Part shown: piece by piece, positions 1 through 10,486 of the stretch
Layout: every line of letters begins with the position of its first letter
How positions within the stretch are numbered: the first letter of the stretch is position 1
Assembly: GCA_022393335.1 (NCBI GenBank)
Contig: JAJEKB010020163.1
Span: 257,371-321,370, forward strand
DNA length: 64,000 nt
Direction of reading: 5' to 3'
From: Macrotrachela quadricornifera
Taxonomy: Eukaryota > Rotifera > Eurotatoria > Philodinida > Philodinidae
Made by a program: the position numbers and the translations under genes
Notes under the pieces: model-generated
Seen by the model: only the letters and a program-made list of their open reading frames with translations
What the model was told of the DNA's origin: nothing
The model's database searches: none

Positions 1-1222
1 CATGTAGAGCCTAGAATATCGATACATGTGCTGAAGATGTTGAAGTGGAGAATTCGTTTTCTCGAGACAAAAGAAAAGAGTTCCCTCAAGCATATCTGCA
101 TATTCGAATTTTATCTCTGCAATATATATTGTTGGTTCGAATTAAAACTATATTGTCCGAATTTGGCGAAAATTGAAGAATAAAATGAAAATACGTTTAA
201 GTGCTTCTTTTTCTACTAGTAGAAATAATTTTTTTTCAAGCAGAATAAATTTTATGAAATTTAAAAATATATCATTAATTAGCTTTTATTTCAGAAAAAA
301 AGATTGAATAATTTTTCGTAATGGAAGTAAAATTAATTAAAATATTATTAATAAACTAATATTGATGAGGAAAAATAGTTCATTATTATTTCTTACACAT
401 AAAACATGAAAGAGAAGAGAACATGCATTGTTAAGAGATATACAAGGGTAGATAGTTTAAATAAATTCTTTAATTCCGAAAACTAAATAATTTGTGCACC
501 TCTGTTTTTAATGAAAAGATTCTATTTATTTTTATTTTCTGACAATAAATGTTGAGGTTGTCATTATTTATTCATAAGAAAAGTCAAGTCTAATATTATT
601 TAATTCATGACATATTTTAATAAAATTTTTATTATAAGATGTCTGTATTTATTTTATCCTGAATATCTAATCATTTGCGATAGAAATTGAATCATTTCAT
701 ATTGAAATCAAAATTATTCAAAAAGAATTTTAGTTTTTCATTCTTTTCTCTTCCTTGAAATGTGAATGAACTACAAATGTTTGATTAAATCAAAAATGAA
801 CGCCCTCTTTCTTTTTGTAGAGACTAAGTATTTCTTTTATGCAATGGCGTTTTTGTGTGCGTACGTGCAAGTGTGTGTAGATTATCTCAACCTTTATTTT
901 ATTCTTCATTTTATTTTAAAGTGGATAATTTTATGTGAAATCATTTCTTTCTATTATCTATAGATGTCATATGATGAAATATAATTGTTTTTTATTTATT
1001 TATATTCTTTCATTTAATAGATAAATATCTAAAATTAAATAAGTAAATGAAATTAAACTAATCAACGCCAATTGTTGCTTTTTGTTGGATTACGTTTTAT
1101 CATTCAATTATATTTCGCATATCTTTTCGTACATTTTAATTTCGAATATTTTATGTTTATATTTATTAACATACAAGAAGCAACGATTCTCATTTCTATG
1201 TTTTTCTCATTTCATAAATAAA
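1..1222. other. AT-rich non-coding stretch
   Basis: Low-complexity AT-rich DNA. The short open frames here have neither domain-like composition nor splice context. I see no gene, RNA or mobile element. Confidence 0.6.
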
Positions 1223-1410
1223 CCCCCCCCCCCCCACCGCAATAGAAGGCCCTCACGTGTTAAAAGGCCCTCTCTAAATAGAAGGCCCCTCTGGAGCAAA
1301 AATCTATGAAAAATGCCCTACAGGGTAGGGGGATTTTTCCACAAAAAAAATGCGATGTGCGAAACCATAATAGAAGGTGCCGGGCCTTTTATTGCGGGGG
1401 GGGGGGGGGG
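1223..1410. repeat. Foldback element with poly-C / poly-G ends
   Basis: The left end is 13 C (1223-1235) followed by ACCGCAATAGAAGGCCC. The right end is the near-complement, GGGCCTTTTATTGC followed by 15 G (1396-1410). The arms can therefore pair over about 30 bases. The interior repeats the motif AATAGAAGG with a run of C three times. It has no coding capacity and no clear target-site duplication. The class is unknown; it is MITE-like by structure only. Confidence 0.6.
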
Positions 1411-1639
1411 TTTACACTATATATGTGTAAAATTAATATATAATGTTATTGTTCTTCATTACTTGATTTATTTTATTATACGACTAGTTTCAAATCTCTT
1501 CACAATATTTCTTACTTCCGTAATGTAAGATAATCAGTGGATCTAGCCACACACAACGGTCGACTGAAGTTAGCCAAACATGTGAACCAAAGGGAATAGG
1601 TTGACTCCATCCCAGACAGACAAAACTCGAAAAAAAACA

Positions 1640-2040
1640 GTGGAATACGCGTAGAAATTTTAACGAAAAAAAAATCCGGAAACGCGCACATTTTCCCGAT
1701 TTTTATCTCCGTTAGGTCTTCTACGCTCATAAACGCTTTGAAAAAATACGTATCGTTACGAATAGCAATTCTACGCATTTTTACTACTTGAATATCTGCG
1801 CGTTTCTAACGCCGGAAAATGTGCGCTTTTCCCGATTTTTATCTCCGTTAGGTTTTCTACACTACTAAACGCGTAGAAAATCTACCCGTTTATAACACTT
1901 ACAACCGTACCTATTTTTACGATTTACAACCCTACGCGTTTTTACTACTTGAATATCTGCGCATTTCTAACGCCGGAAAATGTGCGCTTTTCCCGATTTT
2001 TATCTCCATTAGCTTTTCTACATTACTAAACATGTCGAAA
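1640..2040. repeat. 161-bp tandem repeat, about 2.5 copies
   Basis: The block TTACTACTTGAATATCTGCG recurs at 1781 and 1942, a spacing of 161 bp. It is followed in each copy by CGCCGGAAAATGTGCG, CCCGATTTTTATCTCC and a TTTTCTAC segment. A third, more diverged copy begins near 1660. The unit contains short ACGCG motifs like those at the right end of the surrounding 1611-6859 element. Confidence 0.75.
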
Positions 2041-2162
2041 ATCCATTGCTTATTACCACTAGCAAATGCATGCCTCTTTCTCAATTTCCAAATCTATGTG
2101 GTTTTAACGTCTAACATGTGCACTTTTACCCATTTCTTACCCTTAACTTTCCAACGCGATAG

Positions 2163-2560
2163 AACTATACCCACACGGATAACGCATCAACCTATACCCG
2201 CATGGATAACGCTTACACATATACCCATATGGGTAATATATAGGCTTATACCCACAAGGGTAACGCATCAACTTATACCCGCATGGGTAACGTAAAAACA
2301 TATACCCATAGGGGTAACGCATTAACCTATACCCCCAAGGGTAACGCATACACATATACCCATATGGGTAATATATAGACTTATATCCAGACGGGTAACG
2401 CATACACATATACCCATATGGGAATTATATAGACTTATACCCACACGGTAACGCATACACATATACCCATATGGGTTACATATAGACCGATATCCATATT
2501 GGTGACATATAGACTTATATCTATGCACTTAACCTATACATATACACTCACATGGGCGAC
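2163..2560. repeat. 27-bp minisatellite, about 15 copies
   Basis: Units follow the pattern TATACCC-n4-GGGTAACGCATnnAC and keep a spacing of 27 bp with almost no indels (one 26-bp unit). Many units carry the 12-bp palindrome ACCCATATGGGT. Because 27 is a multiple of three, the minus strand reads as a 9-residue peptide repeat (RYPCGY plus three variable residues). I attribute that open frame to the repeat period and do not call a gene. Confidence 0.85.
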
Positions 2561-3179
2561 CTACAGACCTATATTCACACGGCTGCGGTTTAAACAGGCA
2601 CTCGTATGAGTTTTTATGTAGGCATATACTCACAAAGATATGAGTAAAAATATTTAGTAGATGGGTACTGATATAGTGGTATACCTCAAGGATATAGACT
2701 ACAAGTTGAGAGGCTGAAGTTTACGGACTCCATTCAAATAAACTAGAGACCTGATGACATCGTTCATTTGAAGGATATAAACCATATATACAGTTCTTCT
2801 CCAGAAACTGAGGTTTTCGGTCAATTCGGTACAATTGAACTGAGTTGTCGAAACAATTTTTCAACGTAAAATGTATAATGTGTCTTAGAGTGGTTTTTTT
2901 ATGTAGGAATCTTTAAGTTCTGAACTACTAGTATAGTAGGCCTCCTGTACTAAGAGAGTTTCCTATACTAGAACATCACGGTTAAATAGAAGTTCCTGTC
3001 AGAGAAAAGTTTGAAAGGCGTAGTACAAGCTTCTCTTAGTTAGGAAATAAAATAGTAAAATTAACATTTGAGTTACCTCGACTGAAGGGAGGGTCATACG
3101 AAAAAAAGTAAAAGCGTTTGTTTGTGTTTCGCAGGCCAATAGAATATAAACATTAAAGGAACACATGCACCTATCTATA

Positions 3180-3425
3180 ATGATTCGTATAGGTCCTCAA
3201 GTGCTATACTATAGGAGTATGATTGGGTCCTCATGCGCTATACTACAGGAGCACCCTTGGGTGCTCATATTCTATACAATGGAGATACTCTTAAATTCTT
3301 ATATTCTATACTATAGGGGTAACCTTGGGACCACATATGCTATACTATATGGGTACCCTTGGGTCCTCATATGCTATACCATGGGTTACCCTCGTCCCCT
3401 CAACTGCTATTTCCTCTACTAAAGA
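3180..3425. repeat. 34-bp minisatellite, about 6-7 copies
   Basis: Units resemble GGGTCCTCATATGCTATAC followed by TATGGGTACCCTT, at 34-bp spacing with substitutions. The array is followed by a motif GAGGATCATACAAGAAAAAA. That motif also precedes the array near 3090 and recurs inverted near 8990. Confidence 0.7.
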
Positions 3426-3504
3426 GAGGATCATACAAGAAAAAAGTTATTGGATTTGTTCGTGTGTTGTAATTCAAAAGAATGAAAAGCTCGCAGGTAA
3501 AGCG

Positions 3505-3770
3505 CATCGTTCTGGCTCGCTTAACCGTCGGCTAAATACAATCCATTCAATATTTATCGTCTTATTAAATTCTACGTCTAGAAGTATCGGTACACAAACA
3601 CATGCATACAAAAAACCTATATATTATTGAAAGAATTAATCTTGTTAGAAGAAAGCTGTCTGCAATAATAATGCATAGTTTTTGTATATATGTGTTTGTT
3701 TAGGAAGAGTTCTCAATATGTAAATACGATGAGAAGCGATAGAAAATTGGTAGACTATATTCAATACTGC
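3505..3770 (+). repeat. Diverged copy of the 7918-8214 MITE
   Basis: This segment aligns over about 260 bases with the MITE at 7918-8214. Shared parts include CTCGCTTAAC near the left end, the block ACACAAACACAT, TATTATTGAAAG, GTCTGCAATAATAAT and GAGTTCTCAATAT. The left inverted-repeat arm is still recognisable (GCGCATCGTTCTGGCTCGC). The right arm is lost or too diverged to see. It is an old fossil copy in direct orientation to the younger one. Confidence 0.75.
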
Positions 3771-5059
3771 TATATAAGGTTGAAGGTGTGTTGTTTGTGA
3801 TATGATGAGCTGCTGTTGAATTTGATGTGCAGAGAATCTATCTGTATACAGTTCAGTGTTTGTGGGTGTCTATATAGTATTGATTAATTCAGCAAATATC
3901 AAATCGAATATTGTATTATTTTTTGAAACCTTATGATGATGGATGGGTGAAACCTCGTAGAAGTTTTAAGAATTTAATGAATGAATGATCCTAGAACTTT
4001 TTAGAATTTACTAGAACAGGACCAATAAATGTGCAACGATGCTTTTGGTGCTTTGAAGAATCTTATGGAATGTAATAGATTGGCGATTTGATAGCTTTAT
4101 GAGATTTTTAGGAATTCTAGAAAATATGATGATGATGCTTGAAAAATTGTCTAAGGCCTTTTAGAAGGTTTTGAATACAAAATTTTTTTAAAACTGTCGA
4201 CAGCATTTAAAACCCTCCTAGAATCTGTCAAAGACTCTTAAATTTTCTACAGTTACTCAGTAACCCATAATTATCTAAGAGACTTTTGAATATGAATGCT
4301 TTTCGAACGTTCTAGAAAATAGTAAAGAATCACTCTGCTGTAGTTGGAATCACTTAGAATATTGCAATAGTCTATAAGTGACGTATTTCGTTGCTTAGTG
4401 AACGGCAAATAGTAGATGACTAAAGAGTATTAGCGCCTATTACTACAATCTCTTAAAAGTTTTTGGAACGTTCATGAACATTGTTTAGCAAGTATATATA
4501 TGAAGTTAGTTTTGTTAATAACCAACTACTAAAGATACTCATCGTGTCTATCTATATATATATATACAAAATGTTCAATACCTGTTTGTTATCGGGTCAA
4601 TATTCAAGGATCAGTAGGTTCATCAGAAGTCTTAAGACCACATTGAAAGAAGACTCACTAAAAAGTGAACAGAGACAAGGAAGGTATAACAGTAGAAGAC
4701 TATAATTGATAACTTTAATAGAAAAATCTATTTGATTTGAAAAGTGTGTGTGTATTTCGTAAATTTGGAAAATAACACCAATGTTCAAAGCTAATTGAAA
4801 CCCAGAAGAATAACTTTAAGTTGCTTCGCATGTATGCACGCAAAGTCTCATTGAATATTGAGAAATTAAGAAATAAAGTCCATCGCAGAAAAGTGTATTG
4901 AATTCATAAGAGATAAATATGTGTAATATTACATAAAACAACACCAGTTTATGTAGCATATAATACTGTGGAACAAGAAGTTAGTTTTTCAACGCGTTAA
5001 TATAGGTGTACTCTTTCTGAATGTTGTGAAATTACGAAATAGAATTTAGTATAGAAAAA
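3771..5059. other. Non-coding stretch before the 83-bp satellite
   Basis: Sequence with many short near-repeats of a TTCTAGAA / CCTAGAA type between 3950 and 4330, plus a (TA)n run near 4550. The 74-codon open frame at 4481-4705 shows no domain-like composition. No gene is called. Confidence 0.5.
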
Positions 5060-6700
5060 CCTGCATAACTTTCAACTCGTAAATATCAGTAAAATCTCTT
5101 CCAGTAACCTCAAGAAACAAAGTGATCTTTAATGTTAGAAAACATATTCATAGTTGAATTCGTAAATACAAGTTAAATCTCTTTCAAGAACATCAAAAAA
5201 TGAAATAATTTCTGATTCAGGAAAACTTGTTTATAAGTTTTTTAGTTAATACCAGTAAAATTTCTTTTAATCATATCAAAAAGCAAAGTAATATTTAACT
5301 GAACAAAACATGTTCATAGTTGAACCAGTAAATACGAGTTAAATGCCTCGCAATAACATCAAAAAACGTAATGATTTCTAAGGTGAGAATACATGTCCAC
5401 AACTGAACTCGTTAATACGAATAAAATTTTTTTCGATAACATGTAAAAACGAAGTGATTTCTTAAGTATGAAAACATGTTCATAATTGAACTCCTTAATA
5501 CCAGTAAAATTTCTTCCTATAATGTCAAAAAAAGAAGTTACTTCTAACGTTATAAAACATGTTCACAAATGAGCTAGTTAATACAAGTAAAATCTCTTTC
5601 AAGAACGTGAAAAAACGAAGTACTGTTTCACTCATGAAAATATGTTCATAATTGAACTAGTGAACACGAGTAAAATTTCTTCATATAACGTAAAAAAACG
5701 ACGTTATTTTTAAGGTAAAAAACGGGCGCATAACTGAACTCGTAAATATAAGTAAAACCTCTTTGAAGAACATCGAAAAAGGAAATAATTTCTAACTCAA
5801 GAAAACAGGCTTATAAGTGAACCAGTTAATATGAGTAACACTTCTTTTAATAATATCGAAAAACGAATTGATAGTTAACTCAAGAAAACGTATTCATAAT
5901 TTAGCTGGTAAATAAGAGTAAAATTTCTCTCAGTAACATCTAAAAACAAAGTAATATTCAATTGAAGAAAATATGTTCATAACTGAACTAGTAAATACGA
6001 TGAAAATTTCTTCCTATAACGTCAAAAAACGAAGCTACTTCTAACGTAATAAAACATGTTTACAAGTGAGCTAGTTAATACGAGTAAAATCTCTTTGAAG
6101 AACGTCAACAAACGGAATACTATTTAACTCATGAAAATATATTCATAGTTGAACCAGTAAATACGAGTAAAATATCTTTCAAAAACATCAAAAGACGAAG
6201 TTATATTTAACTGAAACTAACATTTTCATAATTGAGTTAGTAAATACGAATTCAATTCCATTTAATAACATCAGAAAACGAAATGTTTTGTAATTTGAGA
6301 AAACATGTTCACAATGGAACTCGTTAATACGAATAAAATTTGATTTAGTAACATAAACAAACGAAGTAATTTCTAAAATACGAAAACATGTTCATATTTC
6401 AACTCGTTAACACCAGTAAAACCTTTTTCTATAACATAACAAAACGAAGTTACATCTAACGTAAGAAAACATGTTTATAGATGACCTAGTTAATACGAGT
6501 AAAGTCTGTTTCAAGAACATCAGAAAACGAAGTAATATTTAACTCATGAAAATATGTTCATAATCGAACTTGTGAATACGAGTTGAATCCCTTTTAAAGA
6601 CATCAAAAAACGAAATTATTTCTAACGTACGAAAACATATGTCTAATCGAACAAGTAAATACGAGTAAAATGGATATAAATAACGGGAAATAACGGAGTT
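5060..6700. repeat. 83-bp satellite array, about 20 copies
   Basis: Each unit runs: CATGTTCATAATTGAACT, then a GTTAATACGAGTAAAATC segment, then CTCTTTCAAGAACATC, then AAAAAACGAAGTAATTTCTAA. The TGTTCA anchor falls at 5311, 5394, 5477, 5560 and 5643, an exact 83-bp period. Copies differ by many substitutions but hardly any indels. No non-repeat spacers separate the units, so it is a satellite and not a CRISPR array. Confidence 0.9.
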
Positions 6701-6859
6701 TTGTTTTTAGCCGTAATCAGGTGTCGTGGATTTTAGAGATATAAACTGGTTAACATTCCGTAAAAACGGTGTTTTCACGTTACTGATAAGTAAAAACTGC
6801 GTTTTTACGAATTTTTAACGCGTTTTTACGCGTTTTTTTGAGGGTCTTGTCTGTCTGGG

Positions 6860-7917
6860 TACTACCATACTCTTCACTATCCAACTGGCCACGATCACCA
6901 TCCCTCTGTCCACACCACTCCACCTTAGATCTCTCACCATCACTTTAAAAGCTTCCTACCCATCCGTCTTACCACAATGTATCAATCCTACCATTTATTC
7001 TTCCATTACTTGCTCTCCTCTCCAACCTACTCATTGTCACATTCTCCGGGATATGTTTCATTCACATTCAATGCCTCACCAAACTTTGTTACAGCTTTCT
7101 GTCCTCAATCATTCCTTCATCTGATTGCACCAAATTCAACTTTAGTCCCACCCCACTATCTTACACTAGCTTTCTCAACGTACTCACTACAACTTTCAGC
7201 TTGCTCGTACTGTCCTACTTAAAATTCTCACCATCACTCACACAAACCTTCCCCTTTCCCTTCCATTTCTGTTCAATATGAATTCCATTCTACTCCTTAA
7301 TCTCCATCTACGAGCAAGCACATGTAAAAGTTATACACTCGAGTAGACGAAAATACGAAATAGTCTTTTGATATATCTACTCATGGCTTTTACTCAGAAA
7401 ATGGACTTTCAATTTTCTACAAACTCACTTTAGAATTAAGTTCCTCGAACTACAAGACCTTTTGCCAAATTTGATGAAGCACCAATAGAAGCACCGACAA
7501 ACATTTAAAGCTATGAAGACTCATCCTTTTAACGTTAAGAATAGTGTTTACTTGTCAAACACACAGTAGTTGCAAAATTCCATTTCCTGAATACTTTTCG
7601 TGAATCTTTCTTCTAGAACTCGACTTCTATCAGTTCCTGATCTACGAACTGGCGTTAAGGCAAATCAAAGTCAGATTCAAACCTTCGGTTCCAAATCATC
7701 CCTACGAAGCTGTTTTTCTGAGAGTTAAGTTTCTCTTCGCTTCTGACCGATCAATAGAATTTTAAGAAAAATTGACTTTGGATTCCAGTTTTTAACTCAA
7801 AAGGTAACTACTTTAACCGAGATATAAGAGTTTCATTTTCGACCAATCGGAGTACCAACAAACCAGCGAGCGGGATTCCGTTTTCCATACTCATCCTCTC
7901 ACGATACACAACAAGTA
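6860..7917. other. Pyrimidine-rich non-coding stretch
   Basis: From 6860 to 7300 the plus strand is rich in CTC, CCA and ACTC words, giving an 81-codon open frame (6977-7222) with low-complexity Ser/Pro/Tyr composition and no domain. From 7300 to 7917 I see unremarkable sequence. No gene is called. Confidence 0.5.
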
Positions 7918-8214
7918 ACGCTCGTCGCTGCGACTCGCTTAACTTTCGACTGAATACAATACACTCAATATTTATCACCTAATTAAATTCTAAATTTAGA
8001 AGTATCGTTACACAAACACATCCATACAAAAAGCCTATCTATTATTGAAAGGGTTGATCTTTTTACACGAAAGTTGTCTGCAATAATAATACATAGTTTT
8101 TTGTATACATATATTTGTTCAGCAAGAGTTCTCAATATCGAATGCAATGAGAAGTGATAGAGAATGCGTTGACTATATTCAGTCGAGGGTTAAGCGAGTC
8201 GCAGCGATGCGTGT
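7918..8214. mobile_element. 297-bp TA-flanked MITE (Tc1/mariner-like)
   Basis: Both ends start from a TA dinucleotide (7916-7917 and 8215-8216). Arms of about 39 bases pair with five mismatches and no indels. They share CGCTGCGACTCGCTTAAC and, further in, TCGACTGAATA. There is no coding capacity. A TA duplication with perfect end registration supports mobilisation by a Tc1/mariner-type transposase. A diverged copy lies at 3505-3770. Confidence 0.8.
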
Positions 8215-8216
8215 TA

Positions 8217-9142
8217 GCTGTTTTTCAGTGTTTTTTTTTTAAAAACGATAAATTTATAATCTTTTGAAAAACTATTCATGCCAATTGATACCTCGCCCTT
8301 GAAAGCGCTTTGGTCAATTGTATAAACAAAATCATTATTTTAGAAAAAAAAAACTTTTTTTTGGTGTAAAACAAATTTTTTTGCCAGATAATAAAAAACT
8401 AATGATACCATTCGATTCTACAGCCTCAAAAGCCTGTTGGTCGAACTCTATACAAAATAAATCTTTTCTGAAAAAACATTAATCTCAAAAAAACTTGAAA
8501 AAATTAATGCCAGATTCGGATTCGTCGACCTTGAAAATTTTCGATAAAACAAATATGATTCAGATCGAGCCTTTGACCAGCAACAGGCAACAGACATAAA
8601 AACTCATTTTTCTTTTCTTCGTATGATTGCTCCCCCTTCCCAAATCGAAAAAATAAACCCTTCTAACAAAGTTAATAGTACCATACGCTTCCATTGATCA
8701 ATTCAGATACCTCCACAATAAGCAATGGTGCTCACCACACACCATGGTGAAAGCCTCAGTTCGTGAAAAAATACCTCTTTTCGATGAAAAATACCAAACT
8801 TCACCAATTCGTAACATCAATTGATCAGTTGATGTACCATCACAATCAGCAATGCTGTTGATCAACGGTCATACTTCAGTGTCAACAAGAAGCGCATGTG
8901 GAAAACAAGTGGCCATTAGCCTTCTAGACGATGTTCTTTTGACCCTGACACAAACAAACACACACACACACAAACTATTTTTTTTTGTATGACCCTCCTT
9001 TCTGTCGAGGGAATTAGTTGAAGAACTTAAAGAAAAAAAAAGAAAATGCCTTTCATTTATTCAGTCTATAATATAATTCTTATTGATTATGTTACAGTAT
9101 AGGAGAAAATGCATTCGTAAGTGATTAATTTGAATAAGCATG
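8217..9142. other. Non-coding stretch with dispersed motif and CA run
   Basis: Contains poly-T/poly-A tracts, a (CA)n run near 8955-8970, and at about 8985-9015 the inverted copy of a motif seen near 3075-3110 (on one strand GGAGGGTCATACRAAAAAAA, with a GTTTGTTTGTGT block beyond it). No gene is visible. Confidence 0.5.
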
Positions 9143-10486
9143 TCAAGGATTTTTGTGAGAATGAAACAATCGCTTATTGATCCATCCTTGAACTGGTTGT
9201 TCGATAAGAATGAACCAAACGACTGATAAAATGAGACAGATTATTACTATTATAGCTAAACATAGTAATGTTAAAGCATTGATTGAAAAGCGTTGAGGAT
9301 TGAAGAGATCACTGTGAGACATGATCAATTCAAATGCAATTCGAAAATGAAGTACATAGATTAGATAACTCAGTTTAGCAATGGGTGTCCAAATGAAATG
9401 AGAAAGAAATGATTTAATCCATGGACTATGATAAGGATGTGTTGATGGACAAATGGCTGCAAAGAGAAGAAATGCTTGTGTTATGGTAAATAATTGTCGA
9501 ATAATAGAAATCATAATTGTTAATACTAATGGACTAACATTCTTTGGTTCACCTGATGTCAGAAAAACAATCATAAATAATGAAATCAGTGCTAGATAAA
9601 TATATTTTTTAATTTTTCCATAATGAATAATAGTTGTATTTTTAGCATCGATCAAATAAAATGCTAGGATTGATCCGATTATAAAGCTTGAATATCGACT
9701 AGGTAAAGGCAAATACATTGACTCCATAAATGGTGTTGCTAAACTAGGATCGACTGGTTTCTCGAAACCCATCGTAATATTATACCTAGTTCTAGTCCAA
9801 TCAAGCATCTCTTGTGATATTAAAAGTGCCATCGAATTTTGACGATAGACAAATGTGAGAAGATCCATAGTCTTCGGATTGAATACAAACAATGAATAGA
9901 TAATAGACAGAATTACAAGTATATACAATGCTAAGTAAGTTTTTTGGCGATTCGGTTTGGAACTAGTAATGAGATGAAGAATGACAGGTAGAAGTATATG
10001 CATCTGCATATCAAGACTAACACTCCAGAGTGCAGTATAGCCGATTGACCATTGTGCTATACTAACATAATTTTGATAAAATAACCAAACACTTCTCCAA
10101 TTGCTTTCGGGTTCACCTAATATCAACATCATTATACTGATGAATAAAAAACCTGGCCAAAAACGACAGGCACGTGTAAGAATATATCGAGGATATTCTT
10201 TCCACGAGAAAAGATGCGGCTGTTGGATGAATTTTAATGTGAGAAGAAAACCAGATAACATGAAAAATGTTTCTAATGTTAATCCTAACAATGGTACTAA
10301 TTTGAATGAATAACTCTTCAAATAAATCGTCCATTGTTGATGTGGATAAGGTGGAATATAGGCATTTAAAAGAGCAATAATATGCAAGGAAATAATCGAT
10401 AAACAAGAGATCGATCGCATCCCATCGATCGAAGCATATTTGGATTTTTCCAACAATGAGTATAAATCGTTTTTTATGTGCCACAT
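9143..10486 (-). CDS. Acyltransferase-3 family membrane protein (NRF-6/OafA type)
   Basis: A 447-residue single-exon protein with about ten hydrophobic segments. The N-terminal SIDGMRSISCLSII followed by SLHI fits the family start (D-G-x-R and the conserved His in the first membrane helix). LETFFMLSGFLL and RYILTRACRFWPG are the typical second and third blocks. TALWSVSLDMQMHILLPVI matches the W-S-x-x-x-E/D-x-x-F/H region. The family transfers acyl groups onto membrane or lipid substrates; animal members are called nose-resistant-to-fluoxetine-like. This copy lacks the extracellular N-terminal NRF domain, so it is the catalytic membrane part only. The frame is intact. The substrate is unknown. 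Confidence 0.85.
   Translation of the reverse strand: MWHIKNDLYSLLEKSKYASIDGMRSISCLSIISLHIIALLNAYIPPYPHQQWTIYLKSYSFKLVPLLGLTLETFFMLSGFLLTLKFIQQPHLFSWKEYPRYILTRACRFWPGFLFISIMMLILGEPESNWRSVWLFYQNYVSIAQWSIGYTALWSVSLDMQMHILLPVILHLITSSKPNRQKTYLALYILVILSIIYSLFVFNPKTMDLLTFVYRQNSMALLISQEMLDWTRTRYNITMGFEKPVDPSLATPFMESMYLPLPSRYSSFIIGSILAFYLIDAKNTTIIHYGKIKKYIYLALISLFMIVFLTSGEPKNVSPLVLTIMISIIRQLFTITQAFLLFAAICPSTHPYHSPWIKSFLSHFIWTPIAKLSYLIYVLHFRIAFELIMSHSDLFNPQRFSINALTLLCLAIIVIICLILSVVWFILIEQPVQGWINKRLFHSHKNP

Larger units (their letters stand above)
1611..6859. mobile_element. Candidate 5.2-kb non-coding element with terminal inverted repeats and internal satellites
   Basis: The left end starts CCCAGACAGACAA (1611-1623) and the right end finishes with its exact complement (6847-6859). 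A weaker match continues inward for about 15 bases, with A-runs and ACGCG-type sequence on both sides. Inside lie a 161-bp repeat, a 27-bp minisatellite, a 34-bp minisatellite, a decayed MITE copy and an 83-bp satellite. No protein domain is visible. A target-site duplication is not obvious (flanks GACTCCAT and TACTACCA). It may be a non-autonomous DNA transposon that accumulated tandem arrays, or two copies of a short end sequence that happen to bracket satellites. Confidence 0.45.

Noticed and set aside
2143..2409. 88-codon minus-strand frame with Tyr/Pro/Gly repeats
   Set aside because: It is fully explained by the 27-bp minisatellite, whose period is a multiple of three.
5060..6700. CRISPR-like array
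   Set aside because: Units are contiguous 83-bp tandem repeats without unique spacers, and the genome is eukaryotic.
6977..7222. 81-codon Ser/Pro/Tyr-rich frame
   Set aside because: Low-complexity pyrimidine-rich DNA, no domain, no splice context.
10113..10484. 123-codon frame inside the acyltransferase
   Set aside because: An alternate frame on the same strand within a clearly supported gene; composition is that of a shifted membrane-protein frame.
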